Shown here: positions 31,624 to 43,234 of the stretch, piece after piece
Layout: each line of letters starts with the position of its first letter
How positions within the stretch are numbered: the stretch's first letter is position 1
Origin: Microstegium vimineum
Lineage: Eukaryota; Streptophyta; Magnoliopsida; Poales; Poaceae
DNA length: 64,000 nucleotides
Assembly: GCA_022036555.1 (NCBI GenBank)
Contig: CM039131.1
Location: 33,258,455-33,322,454, forward strand
Reading direction: 5' to 3'
Notes under the pieces: model-generated
What the model was told of the DNA's origin: nothing
Database searches by the model: none
What the model saw: only the letters and a program-made list of their open reading frames with translations
Position numbers and translations under genes: made by a program

Positions 31624-32414
31624 CAGTGGCGGAGCACAGCACAAGATCAAGGGGGGCCAATTTGACAAAAACACAAGTGAAATGTGTTGCAATCAGAAAT
31701 AAAACTATATATACTATAATATATTTAACTAGTCACATATCAAATGACTACTCAGTCTACTTTTAACCAAGTTATGGACTAAAACTAGCTAGTTATATAT
31801 ATACATATTTATAGTTGGGTCACATTTTATGAAATACAAGTGACCACAAACTATTAAACATCTAGTCGTTTGAATCTGAATATAGAAAAACCAAACCTTG
31901 AAAGAATTAGGGGAAAAGATCAGAGGTTGAAGAAATAACTTGCTGCTAGTGCTAGCGTTGCTAGCTTGCTGGCGTTGCTGCGGAGTGCAGGCTGCACCGC
32001 TGCGGCCAGCGTCTGGGCGTCGGCAGCGTGGTGACAGCATATAAGTGTGTCGAGTCGTGATGACGACGAGGCAGCTGTGACCACCGCTGCTAGAGACCGC
32101 AGGGTGCAGGATGGCGGCCATGGCGTCACGGCGAGACGCAAGCAAAGCGGCTGTCGGCTGCGGTCTCTGCTCGGCAGCCTTGGCTGGCGCGGCGCCGTGG
32201 TCCGTGGCCAACTAGCGGAGACGAGACGGAGGAGGAGGCGATTTCATCGGTCGTCCGTCGTCGAGCGTGTGCATGACTGTTGCCTCTCTTTGCTTCCCTT
32301 TTCCAGTCTAGGCTCTATTGGGCTTTCTTTGCGTGGGCTGAAGAGGAGTTGCTAATTTCGTTTTGGACAAGGGGGGCCGGAGCCCAATTTGGCCTCCACT
32401 AGGCTCCGTCCGTG
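31624..32414. mobile_element. hAT-like non-autonomous element (CAGTGGCGGAGC ends)
   Basis: It starts cagtggcggagc and ends gctccgtccgtg, matching the inverted repeat at 9 of 12 positions. Flanking 8-mers gtcgtggc (31616-31623) and gtcgtcac (32415-32422) match at 6 of 8. Copy A of the host segment lacks it (near 11355). The interior includes a GC-rich block at 31940-32270; the 140-codon minus-strand frame there has no recognisable domain. Confidence 0.7.
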
Positions 32415-32851
32415 GTCGTCACTGTGGGGTAGGGCAGGTAGCTCGCCGTGGCGGCGGCCAAACCCTAGAAGAAGAGAGGATATTTGATAAAGCGATTGCG
32501 GGCATCTGTGCGTGCAGGGTGATGAAGGGCGTCAAAGACAGGGCAATGATAGTGAGGACCGCTCGCGATAGTGATGACAGGCGGCGGTACATGAGGAAGA
32601 CAAGCATGGAGAGAAATTTTCTACGAACAAATCGCAATTTCCATTTTCTAAAGCACGGTGAAAGCAGCCATGGATCGTAGGGATAGTGGTTTCCTTTTCT
32701 ACCGAGTGGGGAAAGCAAACGAGGATCGCAAGGGGTAGACCAACGAGGGGAGGCAATAATTGTCGCACCAAAAGATATTCATCTTTTACTCTTTTATTAG
32801 TTGTGTGAGAGAAGAATAGCTATCACCAAAGGATCATCTTTTATTCTTTTA

Positions 32852-33135
32852 GGGCACCCGCAATAGTATAAGTCAGTTGCTAGCTCTAAGCTACATCTTT
32901 AATGGTGTTATTTTTTTTAGCAATAACTCATAGTGTACATGACACACTCACGTAATCTTGGTTTGTGTGTATGAGTTTAACTTTTTATCAAAAGTTAGCT
33001 TAGCTCATAGTGTACATGACACAATTACATAATCTTGGTACGTGTATGAGTCTAGTTCTTGATTAAGAGCTAATTTTTTTCTCTGTTCTATTAAAATATG
33101 AAAAGAATGCTTAAAGCTATGAGCTAGCCACTGCC
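32852..33135. mobile_element. Harbinger/Tourist-like MITE, copy B (right end degraded)
   Basis: Homologue of the MITE at 11814-12081, starting gggcacccgcaatag after TTA. The right terminus is not recognisable. Interior phrases such as catagtgtacatgacaca are shared. Confidence 0.6.
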
Positions 33136-33725
33136 CTCATTTATACCTTCATTTATATCTCCATCTGCGGTCTTCTAATGTTGGCAGTGAGGGCATGAAA
33201 CAAGGAGCAACACATTCTGCAAAGTGTTGTTGCTCCACCTCGGCCCTATGTTGCCCTGAAATACTTCATCTCTTCCAAATAATTATAAGAGGTTTTAGTC
33301 TTTCTACATACAATATGTTTGGTATGTATCACGGCATAGCGTATATTTAAATTCATAATAAAATCTATGCATCTAGAAAAACAAAAATATCTCATAATTT
33401 ATAATAGAGAGTAGTACTAATGTTACTAGAAAATCTTTCCCCCCTCATTTTCGGTCTCTTTTATAGGCTGACTTTACAATATCACTGCACATTACACAAC
33501 AAAATGGTTACGACAAAAAGTAGCTTACGACGGGATTTGTGGAGTCGTCAGCTAACCTCTCTCGGTTCTACTACTACTAATGTACAAAAACTTCTCATGA
33601 GATGATGAAATGCAGTCTTGCGCACGAAGCATCTCAGAAGGCGATGATTAACACGCTGTAGTCATATATAGAACTGGCTCCTTTATGCAGCGCCATTGCT
33701 GCCATTGCTCGGAGACTTGTTCGCG
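33136..33725 (-). other. 3' flank / probable 3' UTR of SOG1-like gene
   Basis: No independent gene is seen. The part nearest 33725 (about 33480-33725) is the likely 3' UTR of the minus-strand SOG1-like gene. I could not place a polyadenylation signal with confidence. Confidence 0.35.
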
Positions 33726-36700
33726 TCAGATGACGTCGTCCAGCCAGGCTACAAAGCTATCGTCTGGCCCAAAGATGTCCTGCGGATGACAACACAAACT
33801 CATGAGCGTTTTATTACCTCGACAACACAAGCTTTTACAGTAATCGAACAAGCTAGAGGCACAAGATAGGCTTACGTCTAAACTGATACCACCTGAAGGT
33901 GTTCCAGTGAATGAAAGAGTATTATCCAAGTCAGGCAATCCATCAAACAAGTCCATACTAGGACCATCGACGGGTAGAGATGCATCAAGTCCTGCGTCCA
34001 GGGCATCTGTATGCTGCATGGGTTCATCCGAGGTAGGAATAGCTGGTGGTAATTCAGCAACGCATGCAGAGGATTCGGCTGCTTCAACCTTCACCTTGGA
34101 TGTGCTACATTCTTCTTCACACTGTCACAAATTGAGAAAATCAAAATGAAAGAATGTTTCCCAGTTAAGCAAAATATTTACAGTAATATGAAGCGAGCTA
34201 TTTGATTGTCAATCTATATGAACAGAGTCGTTTCGAAACATACATAAAGTCAAAACAGAGGACAGCTTTAGCATTCCTGTACTCCACCAAAATATGCCCT
34301 ATACCGATGAATACTTAGCAGCAAGTTGAGTGGTCAAACTATAAAAAAAGGATCACTGGATTTACCTGATATTCCTGAATGGGGGTATACTGCTCGGTGT
34401 TGCATGAGCTGTTGTTCAGCCGACGGGGCTGGGGAGAATTTGTCATTGGGGTCCTAGGATTGATTTTTGAAACAGATGCATCAGATTCAACTACAACGTC
34501 TGTCTTAGACCTGTCATTTTTCTTCAATGGCGATTGGTAGAATACTTTACAGACTACGAATTCCCCACCGGTTTCATCTTCTTTTACACCAAGATGGTAC
34601 TGATGCATCACCCAATTCTCTCTTTCTGGCTTGCCACCAACTTCCTTTGGAGCTTTATAAAGAACTAAGATCTTCTTCCAGCCTTTTCTCACACCATTCT
34701 CGTCAAATACAGGCTTGGATGCTCCGGTCTTATGCCACCTGCAGTTCCCATTAGCAACACCATCACAAATGTCGCCGGTGGCAATAATCCTTCGACGCTT
34801 GCGGTGACCAGTGTCATATGCGTTTAGTATTCTATTAAAGAAATGGAGGCAGCTACCATCCATCTTCATACCTAACAGAAAAAACAGAAATATATGAGAT
34901 ATTCAACTACCTTAAGGCAACTATTACATGACATGGGATAACTCATTAGTTCCACAGCCATTGATCGGTTGAAAAGTAAGAATCATGTACCAGGGAGATT
35001 TTTGGGATGTGTATAGCAAATTCCCTCCTCCTCTTTTATAGTAGGTATAAATTCATCAATAAGTGTATGAGACACTGAATTCGGTAGGCTGGACTTTCCT
35101 TGTAGATGCTGTAGAAGTTCCAGGTCTGTGGGATCAAATTTGACACCAGCAGGAAGTGCTGGCCACACCAAAGAAACCTGCAAAGCATGGTATGAGGTTC
35201 CAGAAAAAAAAAAGACATCCAGAATGTGAAACTGAAACATGTCATTGAAATCCAGCCTTTTACAGCAATTAAATAGGGTCCATGACAGTCATATGGCTAA
35301 GAAAGTGCAGGCATGACAATGAAGCAATGGCCAATCAATAAATCAATTCTACTAAAAAGAATGGTGAGTTTAGTTTCGCAGAGGGCTCTGGCCATTAGAC
35401 TTCGAACATAACTCCTTACAAATTATAGCTCCATTGTTTTATATAAGGCTCCTTTCGCACTCTGTCAATTCAAGACAGGAAAGAATAGATTGTTACCTCA
35501 TCAATATATAGACACATTAATCATGAAGACATGATGAAACTATAACATCCACGTCATTATTTTGTGCAACAAATCTACAAACAACTAATTAAGTTAGGGG
35601 AAAATGACCTACAAAAGTTTTCGTACTTGTGTTGGATCAGAGTGCTTGATGGAAATGATGTCTAGAATAACATTTTCCAAATTCAATGAGGGCCAATCAA
35701 ACGACAGAGCAAAAGATACATAGAGCGGTCGTAAACTCATAACTATGTAGTTAACTGAACTTACATTACTAATGTCAATGTCGCAGTCGCAGTTGGTGCA
35801 TTTGATATGTGGTTTTGCAAAAAGTTCACCAAATCGGAGAGTGAACGACTGAGCTGCGCTTCTGATTTTCTTAGCAAAACCCAACCAATTCATAATGCAC
35901 GAACTGAAAAAGGTACAGCATTCATTTCTGTTAGGATTTAGGGTAGCATCTTTTGCAAACAGAAGATAAACTAAAGCAAGAACGTTTAAAGAAAAAAAAA
36001 AGTGCAAATGTCGATGTATATCAGAAACATGGTCAAAAGAGCATTTGAACCATGGACCCCATTGACATGCAATTTCCGTGCTGCTAAATTTCCACAATCA
36101 TTGCCACACTGTGTCCCATTATGATCCATTGCTGCTCCTTCCTCCATTTGAATCTGTACTATGCCAAGAGTATTATGCCACAGCAAACACACCAGGAGGA
36201 GCACTCTGTCTGACATTTAACCTTGCACGACCCTTTGTTCTTACAGCAGTGACTGCCATTTCCACACCACCTCCTACTTCGAGGGATAAATAATCAACAC
36301 GCTGGAATCCCAAATCTCTTCTCTTTTTTCCCGACCACATCAGAATCATCCAAGCCCAGTGTCAGAGTAGGACTGATCAGTCTTCTCGGGAAAAAAAGAA
36401 CACTCCTATATGCTTCCTTCCAGCGGAAGATTCTTCTTGTGCCTCAAAAAAAATTCCCGTACTTCCTACCATGGGAGGATTCGTGTTGCACCTCAACAGA
36501 TTGCAAAAACGATGCACCGGATTGTGTGAAGTAGTAGTACTTGGCATTGATTCACTGATTCAGTAGCCAGTACTCTGTATTTCCGCCTTCTGCGAACGAA
36601 ATCGGCAACAGTTGCCTTGTACTAGAACACACGGATGCCAAATCCCCTCTCTTCCTCACAATGATGACAGATCGATGGAGCTCAGCCGGCGTCACGTTAG

Positions 36701-37528
36701 CTGCGATCGATGAACATACCGCACAGGATCCATCTCCAGACTCCAGCCTCCAGAAATTCCCCTCACAACGATCACAGAACACAAATCGATGCAGCTCAGC
36801 CGGCGTCGGGTCAGCTGTGATCGAACAACCGATTGCACAAGATCCATCTCCAGAAAACAGAACACTCATCTGCTTCCTCACAGCGGATGCTTCCTCTTGC
36901 ACCTCCGAAGACTGCAAAATGTCTTGCCTTGTACTAGAATAGAACACACAGATGCCAAATCCCTCGCTTCCTCACAATGATAACAGATCGATGGAGCTCA
37001 GCCGGCGTCGGGTAAGCTGTGATCGACGAACAGACCGCACAGGATCCATCTCCAGACTCCAGTCCGAGCCTTCCTCTGCTTCCTCACAGCGGGATGCTTC
37101 CTCTTGCACTTCACCTCTGCAGGGTGCAAAATGTCTCGCCTTTTACCGGGAAACCGCGGCCGGACGCGGCCCCTCGCCGTGCGCACGGGCTCGGAGCTCG
37201 TCTCCGGCCGATCTAGAGCACATTCCGTCGTGGCCCAGAGATCATCCTCCCGTCCCGTCGCAGGCAAGCCCAGGACCATCAGAGCGGCCTCATCGAAAAC
37301 CAGAGCCGCTCGCTCGGCTCACGAAACCACCGGAATCGCCGCCGCGTCGATCGATCGGCCGGAGAAAACGGCCGGCCGCTCCAAATCCGCACCACCTCCC
37401 TCCAACCCCAAGCCCGCGTTCACACGAGTGAACCCGACGGAACCGATGGCCGCCGACCGCAAAGCTAGTAGTACTAGCAAGTATGAAGAACAAATATTAA
37501 TAAAAAAGACTGCGACTTACGTCTCCAT
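33726..37528 (-). CDS. SOG1-like NAC transcription factor (six exons)
   Basis: Coding exons on the minus strand: 37521-37528, 35765-35903, 34991-35177, 34366-34871, 33876-34121 and 33726-33779, all with GT-AG introns and compatible phases, giving 379 residues. Exon 1 encodes only METs first two codons plus two bases. The NAC domain (about residues 54-230) has [35 protein letters not shown] and [10 protein letters not shown], the wording typical of the SUPPRESSOR OF GAMMA RESPONSE 1 group rather than other NACs. A CTNCDCD motif lies just before it, as in SOG1. The C-terminus is acidic and ends [11 protein letters not shown], like an activation domain. SOG1 is the plant DNA-damage master regulator in the nucleus, but I find no SQ or TQ in this protein, so it is more likely a SOG1-like paralogue. 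The large intron 1 (35904-37520) holds tandem repeats. Confidence 0.88.
36613..37140. repeat. Tandem repeats in intron 1 of SOG1-like gene
   Basis: A core of about 80 bp (ctcagccggcgtc, then gatccatctccag) occurs near 36670, 36785 and 36990. A larger unit starting gccttgtactagaa recurs about 312 bp apart, near 36613 and 36925. The minus-strand frame 36552-36947 is open and shows the repeat as SGDGSCA...TPAELHR, but this is most likely a by-product of the repeat. Confidence 0.65.
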
Positions 37529-37667
37529 GGCCGGGAGCGGCCCGGCGGGGCAGCGGAGCGTGAGCCTGCTGCTGCTGCGCGTGGAGCGCCGCGCACCCGA
37601 GGAAGAGGAGAGGGGGAGAGGAGCTCTTCCGAAGCCGCAGATTGTGAGCTTCCGGCGCGGCGTGGGG

Positions 37668-37677
37668 CTTTTATAGG
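37668..37677 (-). promoter_or_regulatory. TATA box of SOG1-like gene
   Basis: cctataaaag on the minus strand lies about 140 bp before the ATG at 37526-37528. Transcription would start near 37640. The GC-rich stretch between them is the 5' UTR. Confidence 0.6.
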
Positions 37678-37680
37678 CAG

Positions 37681-37903
37681 GGCCAGTTTATATCCAAAAT
37701 TATTTGGAATTTTGACATTGTAGCACTTTTGTTTGTTTGTGGTAATTATTGTCTAATTATGGAGTAACTTCAAATTACAGATGAACTGTGTAATTAGTTA
37801 TATTTTTTTTATCTATATTTAATATTATATACATGTGTTTAAAGATTCGATGTGACTGTGATGTGACAGAAAATTTAGAATTTTGAAGGGATCTAAACAG
37901 GGC
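37681..37903. mobile_element. MITE adjacent to SOG1-like TATA box
   Basis: The left end ggccagtttatatcc and the reverse complement of the right end, gccctgtttagatcc, form imperfect inverted repeats. The interior phrases (ttcgatgtgactgtgatgtgac, aattacagatgaactgtgtaattag) are those of a very common grass MITE family. No clear target duplication is found. It starts about four bases from the TATA box. Confidence 0.6.
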
Positions 37904-38105
37904 AAGCTTGCCTCCCGCTGCCAAAAGGGTCCGGCTGCGCTGCCGGTTTTGGGTACCGCCACAAGCAAACCCACCTCACTGGCTCTCTCTCTCTCTTCGT
38001 GTCTGGGTCTCGGCGCGCTTGGCCGGCCGGCCGGCTCGCCAAGTCAGGTCCCTAGGATTCAGAGTTCACTCCCTGTCATCGCCCGAAGGAAAACCACGGT
38101 AAGTA

Positions 38106-38985
38106 GAGTCTCAATGAATAGTTTCACTATACAGTTCCCAACATGTGAAACTTCAACATGAAACGAGACTGTCTCACAGTGCAAAGTTTCATCCCACAAT
38201 TTCTCATCTTATTTCAGTGTTTGGTGGGTCCCAACTAAACTTATCTTCTTTCTTCCCCACATGGAGGCCGAGCAAGGGTCGGCGCTTGCGCCCGTGCGGT
38301 AGAGCACTGGGTGAGCTCGAGCTCGAAAGCCTCACGTCAGGCCGAAAGCCTCACGTCAGGGCGAACTCGAGCTCACGCCCATGGCCTACGGGCCTCGCGT
38401 TCACGTCCTGCGGAGCTCAGCTTATGCTCGCGTCCATGGCCGGCGATGTTGCACGACGTGTCGAGGCGGAGCCCGCGCCCGCGTCAAGACGAAGCCCCCG
38501 TGCGGCGGCAAGGCACAGGAGCTCCCGCGGCGGAGACTCTCGCGCAGAGGAGCTCTGCCCGTGTGCCGCGCCAGACTCGTGGCAGCTCACCCGCGCGGAG
38601 GAGCTCTGGCCGCGTGCCGCGCCGGACTCGTGGCGTCTCGGACGCGCAGCGGAGGAGAGCTCCCACGGCGGCCTCGCCCGCGGGCGGAGGTGTGAGCCAG
38701 CGGCGGCCTCGCCCGCGCTTGCTGCGACGACTTCGGCTGCCCAACCCGCCGATGAAACAAATTTCTTTCTCAGTGGGAGTTTCGATCTGGTTTCACGGCC
38801 TTGGTAACGCTGCGGAGGTCGTGTCGTGGGGATGAAACGGCCTTGGTAACGCTGCGGAGGTCATGTCGTGGGGATGAAACCAAATTCTTCTCTCTCCTCA
38901 TCGTTTAATGTAAAAAGAGTCAAATCTGCTGACATGACACCCTAATAAATGTGTATGGGACTTTTCATGAAACCTCATAGAGACT
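38106..38985. mobile_element. Possible MULE-like element with GC-rich interior
   Basis: Left sequence agtctcaatgaatagtttcac and right sequence ttcatgaaacctcatagagact are imperfect inverted repeats around a GC-rich interior (38270-38840). The interior has a 29-bp direct repeat at its right side (ggccttggtaacgctgcgga near 38798 and 38841). ORFs across it are Arg/Ala/Pro-rich in several frames and not credible as proteins. No target duplication found. A Pack-MULE carrying a captured GC-rich gene piece is a possible reading. Confidence 0.4.
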
Positions 38986-39570
38986 GAGGCTAATGCTTGG
39001 CAAGTCCCGTCCCGGCTGCTGGCTTCATGCATGCACGGACGGGGTCAGGGTGCCGACGTGGCCGAACAGGTGCAGATGGACGGTTCCCACTGTGCCGGGG
39101 AGGGGGGGGGGGGGGGCGGGGTCGGACCCGAGCCGAGCAGGATCGGCCTGGGGCGGTGGGCCCATCCAACCGATGCACCGGTGGAACCCTGCTCCAGTTG
39201 TTTTTTCGTTGTCTTTCTGGGACCCGGCTCCTGCCCTGGCCCGGGGTGCCGCCGTGCCGCTACATCACTGGCCGAGCTAGGCGCTGCGTATTCAGAGCGT
39301 CCACTCCCCACCTTTTCTTGGCGCGCAAGGCAAATATGCGCACCGTGCTGGCAGGCCACAGCGAGGCTACATGGAAGACGGTGCCACATGGAGTAACCAG
39401 GCTGACATGTTTACATACACTAAATCAATTTATGTATAGAATGTAACAGACACATATATAAGTATAGAATTTATGGGAACACCCCATAAATCAATTTATG
39501 AAGGCGGATGTCTTAAGATGCACATCTCTATAAATAGTGGTAACAAAAAATAAATCACAATTTTTCTATA
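38986..39570. other. GC-rich then AT-rich spacer, no gene
   Basis: 38990-39400 is GC-rich with a G run near 39101-39115. ORFs overlap in several frames with Gly/Pro/Arg-rich composition. 39400-39570 is AT-rich. No gene recognised. Confidence 0.35.
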
Positions 39571-39579
39571 TAAACTTAG

Positions 39580-40205
39580 ATGAATACATCATCGACAACT
39601 TTGTAGTTAATTTTTTTTTATTTGAAACTCTTCAGAGTCCCAAAAAACTATTCTAAGTTCTCAGATTTTGAAAATTATTTTTTTAACGACATTGGATGTC
39701 GACATGACCCGGCCTATATACCAAAGTTGGAAGTATCAATACAATCTGTAACTTTACAGTTAAAAAGATTTTTTATTTAAAGTCACTTAGGGTCCTAAAT
39801 ATGTATTCTAAATTTGTAAATTTTGAGATTCAAACTTTAGAATGTCTAAACCGCCTTTAATGCTCACATGGTTAATATCAAAGTTAGAGTGACCTACATG
39901 ATCTACATGTTTGTTGTTGAAACGTTTTTTTATTTGAAACTCTTTAGAGTTCCAACAAAATTGATCTAACTTCTCCGGTTTTGAATTTTTTTTAACAGCA
40001 TTAGATGTTGACATGACATATACTGAAGTTGTAGGTATCAATAAAATCTACAACTTTGTAGATGAAAATCTTTTTTTTTATTTAAAGACACTTAGGGTTA
40101 CAAATATGTATTCTAAATTTGTAAATTGTGATAATCAATAATTTAGAATTCGTAAACTGCCTTTTATGTTCACATGATTAATATCAAAGTTGCAGATAAC
40201 TTCAA
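39580..40205. repeat. Two-copy tandem repeat, about 305-bp period
   Basis: Shared landmarks include tttatttgaaactctt (near 39617 and 39928), cacttaggg (near 39783 and 40089) and tatgtattctaaatttgtaaat. Such sequence is common in grass DNA transposons, possibly CACTA interiors, but no termini are visible here. Confidence 0.65.
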
Positions 40206-40443
40206 AAAAAATGTACTTTTAGATTGATCTTTTTTAGAAAATGTAAATACCAATTATTCGGCTGATGAACATTATGTCATGATTAATATGTCGTGACGTT
40301 TAGTTAAAGCAAACACGACAAGCTGCAAGTCAGTCGAAATAAATCTTGCAATGATTTACTGCGCCGCGTCGATGGGACTGGGGGCTGCTGGGAGGTCCCA
40401 CACGCTGGTCAAAAAGGTACCCATCATCCCATGCATACTTGCT

Positions 40444-43219
40444 TGTAACACCCTAAAATTTGAAATAGGAATTATGTTTGAATTTAATTTAAATTTGATT
40501 TCATTCAAACATTTTTGTGATCATAGAATTAAATAAAGAAAATAATAAAACATATCTCATGCTAGGGTTCAACTTGTTTGTGCATAGCATGCCTCGGCAT
40601 TTTCTTGTGTGGTTGAATTTGCAAAACCCTAGAAACATTTCAAAATCCTTTGGAAAATCAATTGCAAAAAGAAAATAAAAAGAAAAGAAAAAAATTGGAA
40701 AACCCTTTTCTTCTCCTCTCCTCCTCTTTCGGCCTGTCGGCCCAGCCCGCAGTGCCTCCCCCTTCTCTCTTTCTCCCGGTGGGCCGGCTCCCTCGCCTCG
40801 GCCCAGCTCGCCCGCAGGCCCGCGGCCTCTCTTCCCTCCTCCCTCTCGCTGACAGCACGGGCCCGCCCATCAGCCCCATCACCTTCCTCTCGAGTCCGAG
40901 CAGGACTCTGCTCGACGCCGCGTCCGCAACCGCCGCGACGTCCACGTGTCGTGTCCGCGTTGGACTCCTCCCCTCTGCTCCTTTAAATAGCACCGGTCGC
41001 ACCTCCTCTTCCCATCGCAGCGCCTCGCAGCCGCAGCAGCGTCGCTCGCAATCCGCCACCGAGCCGAGCAGCGCCGTCCAACCGCCGTTCTGCGCGACTC
41101 CGGACGCCGTAAGTTTCCCCGAGCCGCGCATCGTCTTCGCGGACGTGCGGAACATCTTCCCCCTCTCTTTTCCCTCTCCTTTGTGCTCTGGTTAACCGCG
41201 CCGCCGTGCACAGGGGTTCCGCCGCCGCTGTTCACCGTCGTCGGCCGTCCTCCGCGGTCTTCGAGCCCTACCGTTGCCCTAGGTGAGTTCGCCTCGAGCT
41301 CCTCTCTCTCCCGGTGCTCTCGGATTCGAAAACCGAGCACCAGAGCCTCTGATCGACCCTCGCCGGCGAGCACGGGCTCGGGCCGGCCATGGCGCCGCCG
41401 TCCTCCGCCCTGCTCCGGCCACCGCGCCACCTCTCTCCTCCCCCCATCTAATCTGAGCCATCGGCTTCAGATCCAATGGATCAGAGGAGCCGATACCCCT
41501 TCGGGTGGCAGTTTTGCTAAAGAGACCCCCGAGTTTCCGGGTCTCAACCCGCCGTCCTATGGCGCCAGTCAGCTTTACGCTTTTCCCTCTGGAAAGCGTA
41601 TTCCATTCTCAGATCTGTTTTAATTCAGTTTTAAATAAAAATCCCTATTCACAGATTTGTCACTGATCTTCAAATGCTTATAATTTGCTCGATTTAAATC
41701 CAAATCGATCCGTTCAAGTTGCGTTAGATTCGTAGTTTTATGCTCTATCCAGTAGTATAGTTTTCATCTATGTTAATCACTTTTGAAAATAAAAGTAAAT
41801 TAATTCTTGTAATGCTTTAATCTTGCCCTTTTCAAAATCTTGTTTAATCTATAGTTTATTCGTTTTAGGTCCGTTTAGCGTGATTCTCGCGTCTTTGTGA
41901 TCGTAGTATAATATAGATCTGTTTTATAACCTTTTCAAAACCTCTCTATTTTTTATGGTGTAATGATCTAATTAAATCTTTATTGCTTCGTGTATGATTG
42001 TTCGGATGATTGTGTGGTGATGTTGATCGAGTACAGCCGGTGAGATTTTCGGTGTTCCAGAGTTCTTTGCAGCAGATCAGGACCACCAGGAGCTTTGTGA
42101 TCAAGGCAAGTTTAACATGGGATCATCCTTGTTACCTATTTCACACTAATTCATCTAGTCATATTGCATGTGTCTAATTTGATTCCTATTTAGATCTTTA
42201 CCATAGCTTTGTTATCCTTTTACCTTATTACCATGGGTTTCTATGCATATGGGTAGCTTTGCTATGCTTTACATGATGAATATTGAATCGAATCTTGACT
42301 AATGATATATGCAACAATGGATAAAACTGGCTTTTATAGCAACATGGAATAGGACCCCACTGTAGGGCAAAAGCTGGGATTTAAATGCAACCATGAGTGC
42401 TATAATGGCTCTGGCTTTAGTTAAGTATGAAGTTTGGACTAGCATGCTTGTGGTTCGTGAAAGGCACCTTTGCCGAGCTGGTTATGGGGTATAGCTTGTG
42501 TGGGGACCGTTGCGGGTGGTATCATCGGGGTGTCCCATATTCCCCTTTGCATTGGGTCCGTAGGGTCCGCTACATGCTAGAAAGGGCTTTTGAAAGACTT
42601 CATAGTGTTCCATGCCCGCTCACCTTGGCAGTGTTTTGGGAGTAATTAACCCGGGCATATGGGCAACACGGCTTGTGGGTAAAGTGTATAACCTCTGTAG
42701 AGTGTAAATCTATCATGATAGCCGTGCTCACGGTCACGAGCGGCCTGGAAAACTCACAGCGTAGATGATCATGTTGTTTAATTGTTGATGTTGTTTACTA
42801 ATCTTATCATGTGGTTATTAATTGGGTTATGCATAACTAAAGCTAAGTGTTGGTAAAACTTGACCAAGTTAAAAGCAACCGCAGTTCAGACAGTGTCAGC
42901 CTTTGAGCTTCATAACCCTATGTTACTCTTGCTGAGTACTTTAAGTGTTCACTCTTGCTTTCTCAACCCCTTCAGATGGCTTTGAAGACTACCGTGAGGA
43001 GTACTAGGCTAGTGGTCAACAAGTCGGCGTTCCCTGTGAAGTGGAGCTTCGTCGCGAGAGTTATCTTTATTTCCGTTGTTTTGTTTAAGAATATTATTCG
43101 TTACGTAATAAGCACTCAGTAATGGTACTATTTAAAGATTTGTCGGCTTATGTGTGATTGATCCCTGGGCACACATGAGTTATTCGCATTCAATTTTATT
43201 CTTAAAGTTGGGTGTGACA
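40444..43219 (+). repeat. 5' LTR of chromovirus
   Basis: 2776 bp. It contains the promoter region near 40940-40990, then GC-rich leader sequence. The long ORFs on both strands at 40650-41620 are repeated in the 3' LTR and are composition artefacts. Confidence 0.93.
40943..40990 (+). promoter_or_regulatory. LTR promoter: G-box and TATA-like sequence
   Basis: The G-box cacgtg at 40943-40948 sits in tccacgtgtc, an ABRE-like context. It lies about 34 bases before a TATA-like tttaaatag at 40982-40990. Both are preserved in the 3' LTR (49625-49630 and about 49673). Confidence 0.45.
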
Positions 43220-43222
43220 AAT

Positions 43223-43234
43223 TGGTATCAGAGC
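43223..43234 (+). other. Primer binding site of chromovirus
   Basis: tggtatcagagc, a full match to the plant initiator Met-tRNA binding site, three bases after the 5' LTR. Confidence 0.9.

Larger units (their letters stand above)
31546..33135. repeat. Duplicated segment, copy B (right half)
   Basis: Resumes co-linearity with copy A at 11290, including gcggccaaaccctagaagaa and the run up to the Harbinger-like MITE. It is interrupted by the hAT-like element at 31624-32414. Similarity fades near 33135. Confidence 0.6.

Noticed and set aside
36552..36947. 131-codon minus-strand ORF
   Set aside because: Located in intron 1 of the SOG1-like gene and made of tandem repeats; no independent support.
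38145..38835. 220- and 174-codon plus-strand ORFs
   Set aside because: Overlapping frames with low-complexity composition inside a GC-rich island; no domain visible.
40650..41623. ORFs of 146-183 codons on both strands
   Set aside because: They lie inside the chromovirus LTR and recur in the other LTR (49181-50362). The sequence is a GC-rich leader, not a gene.
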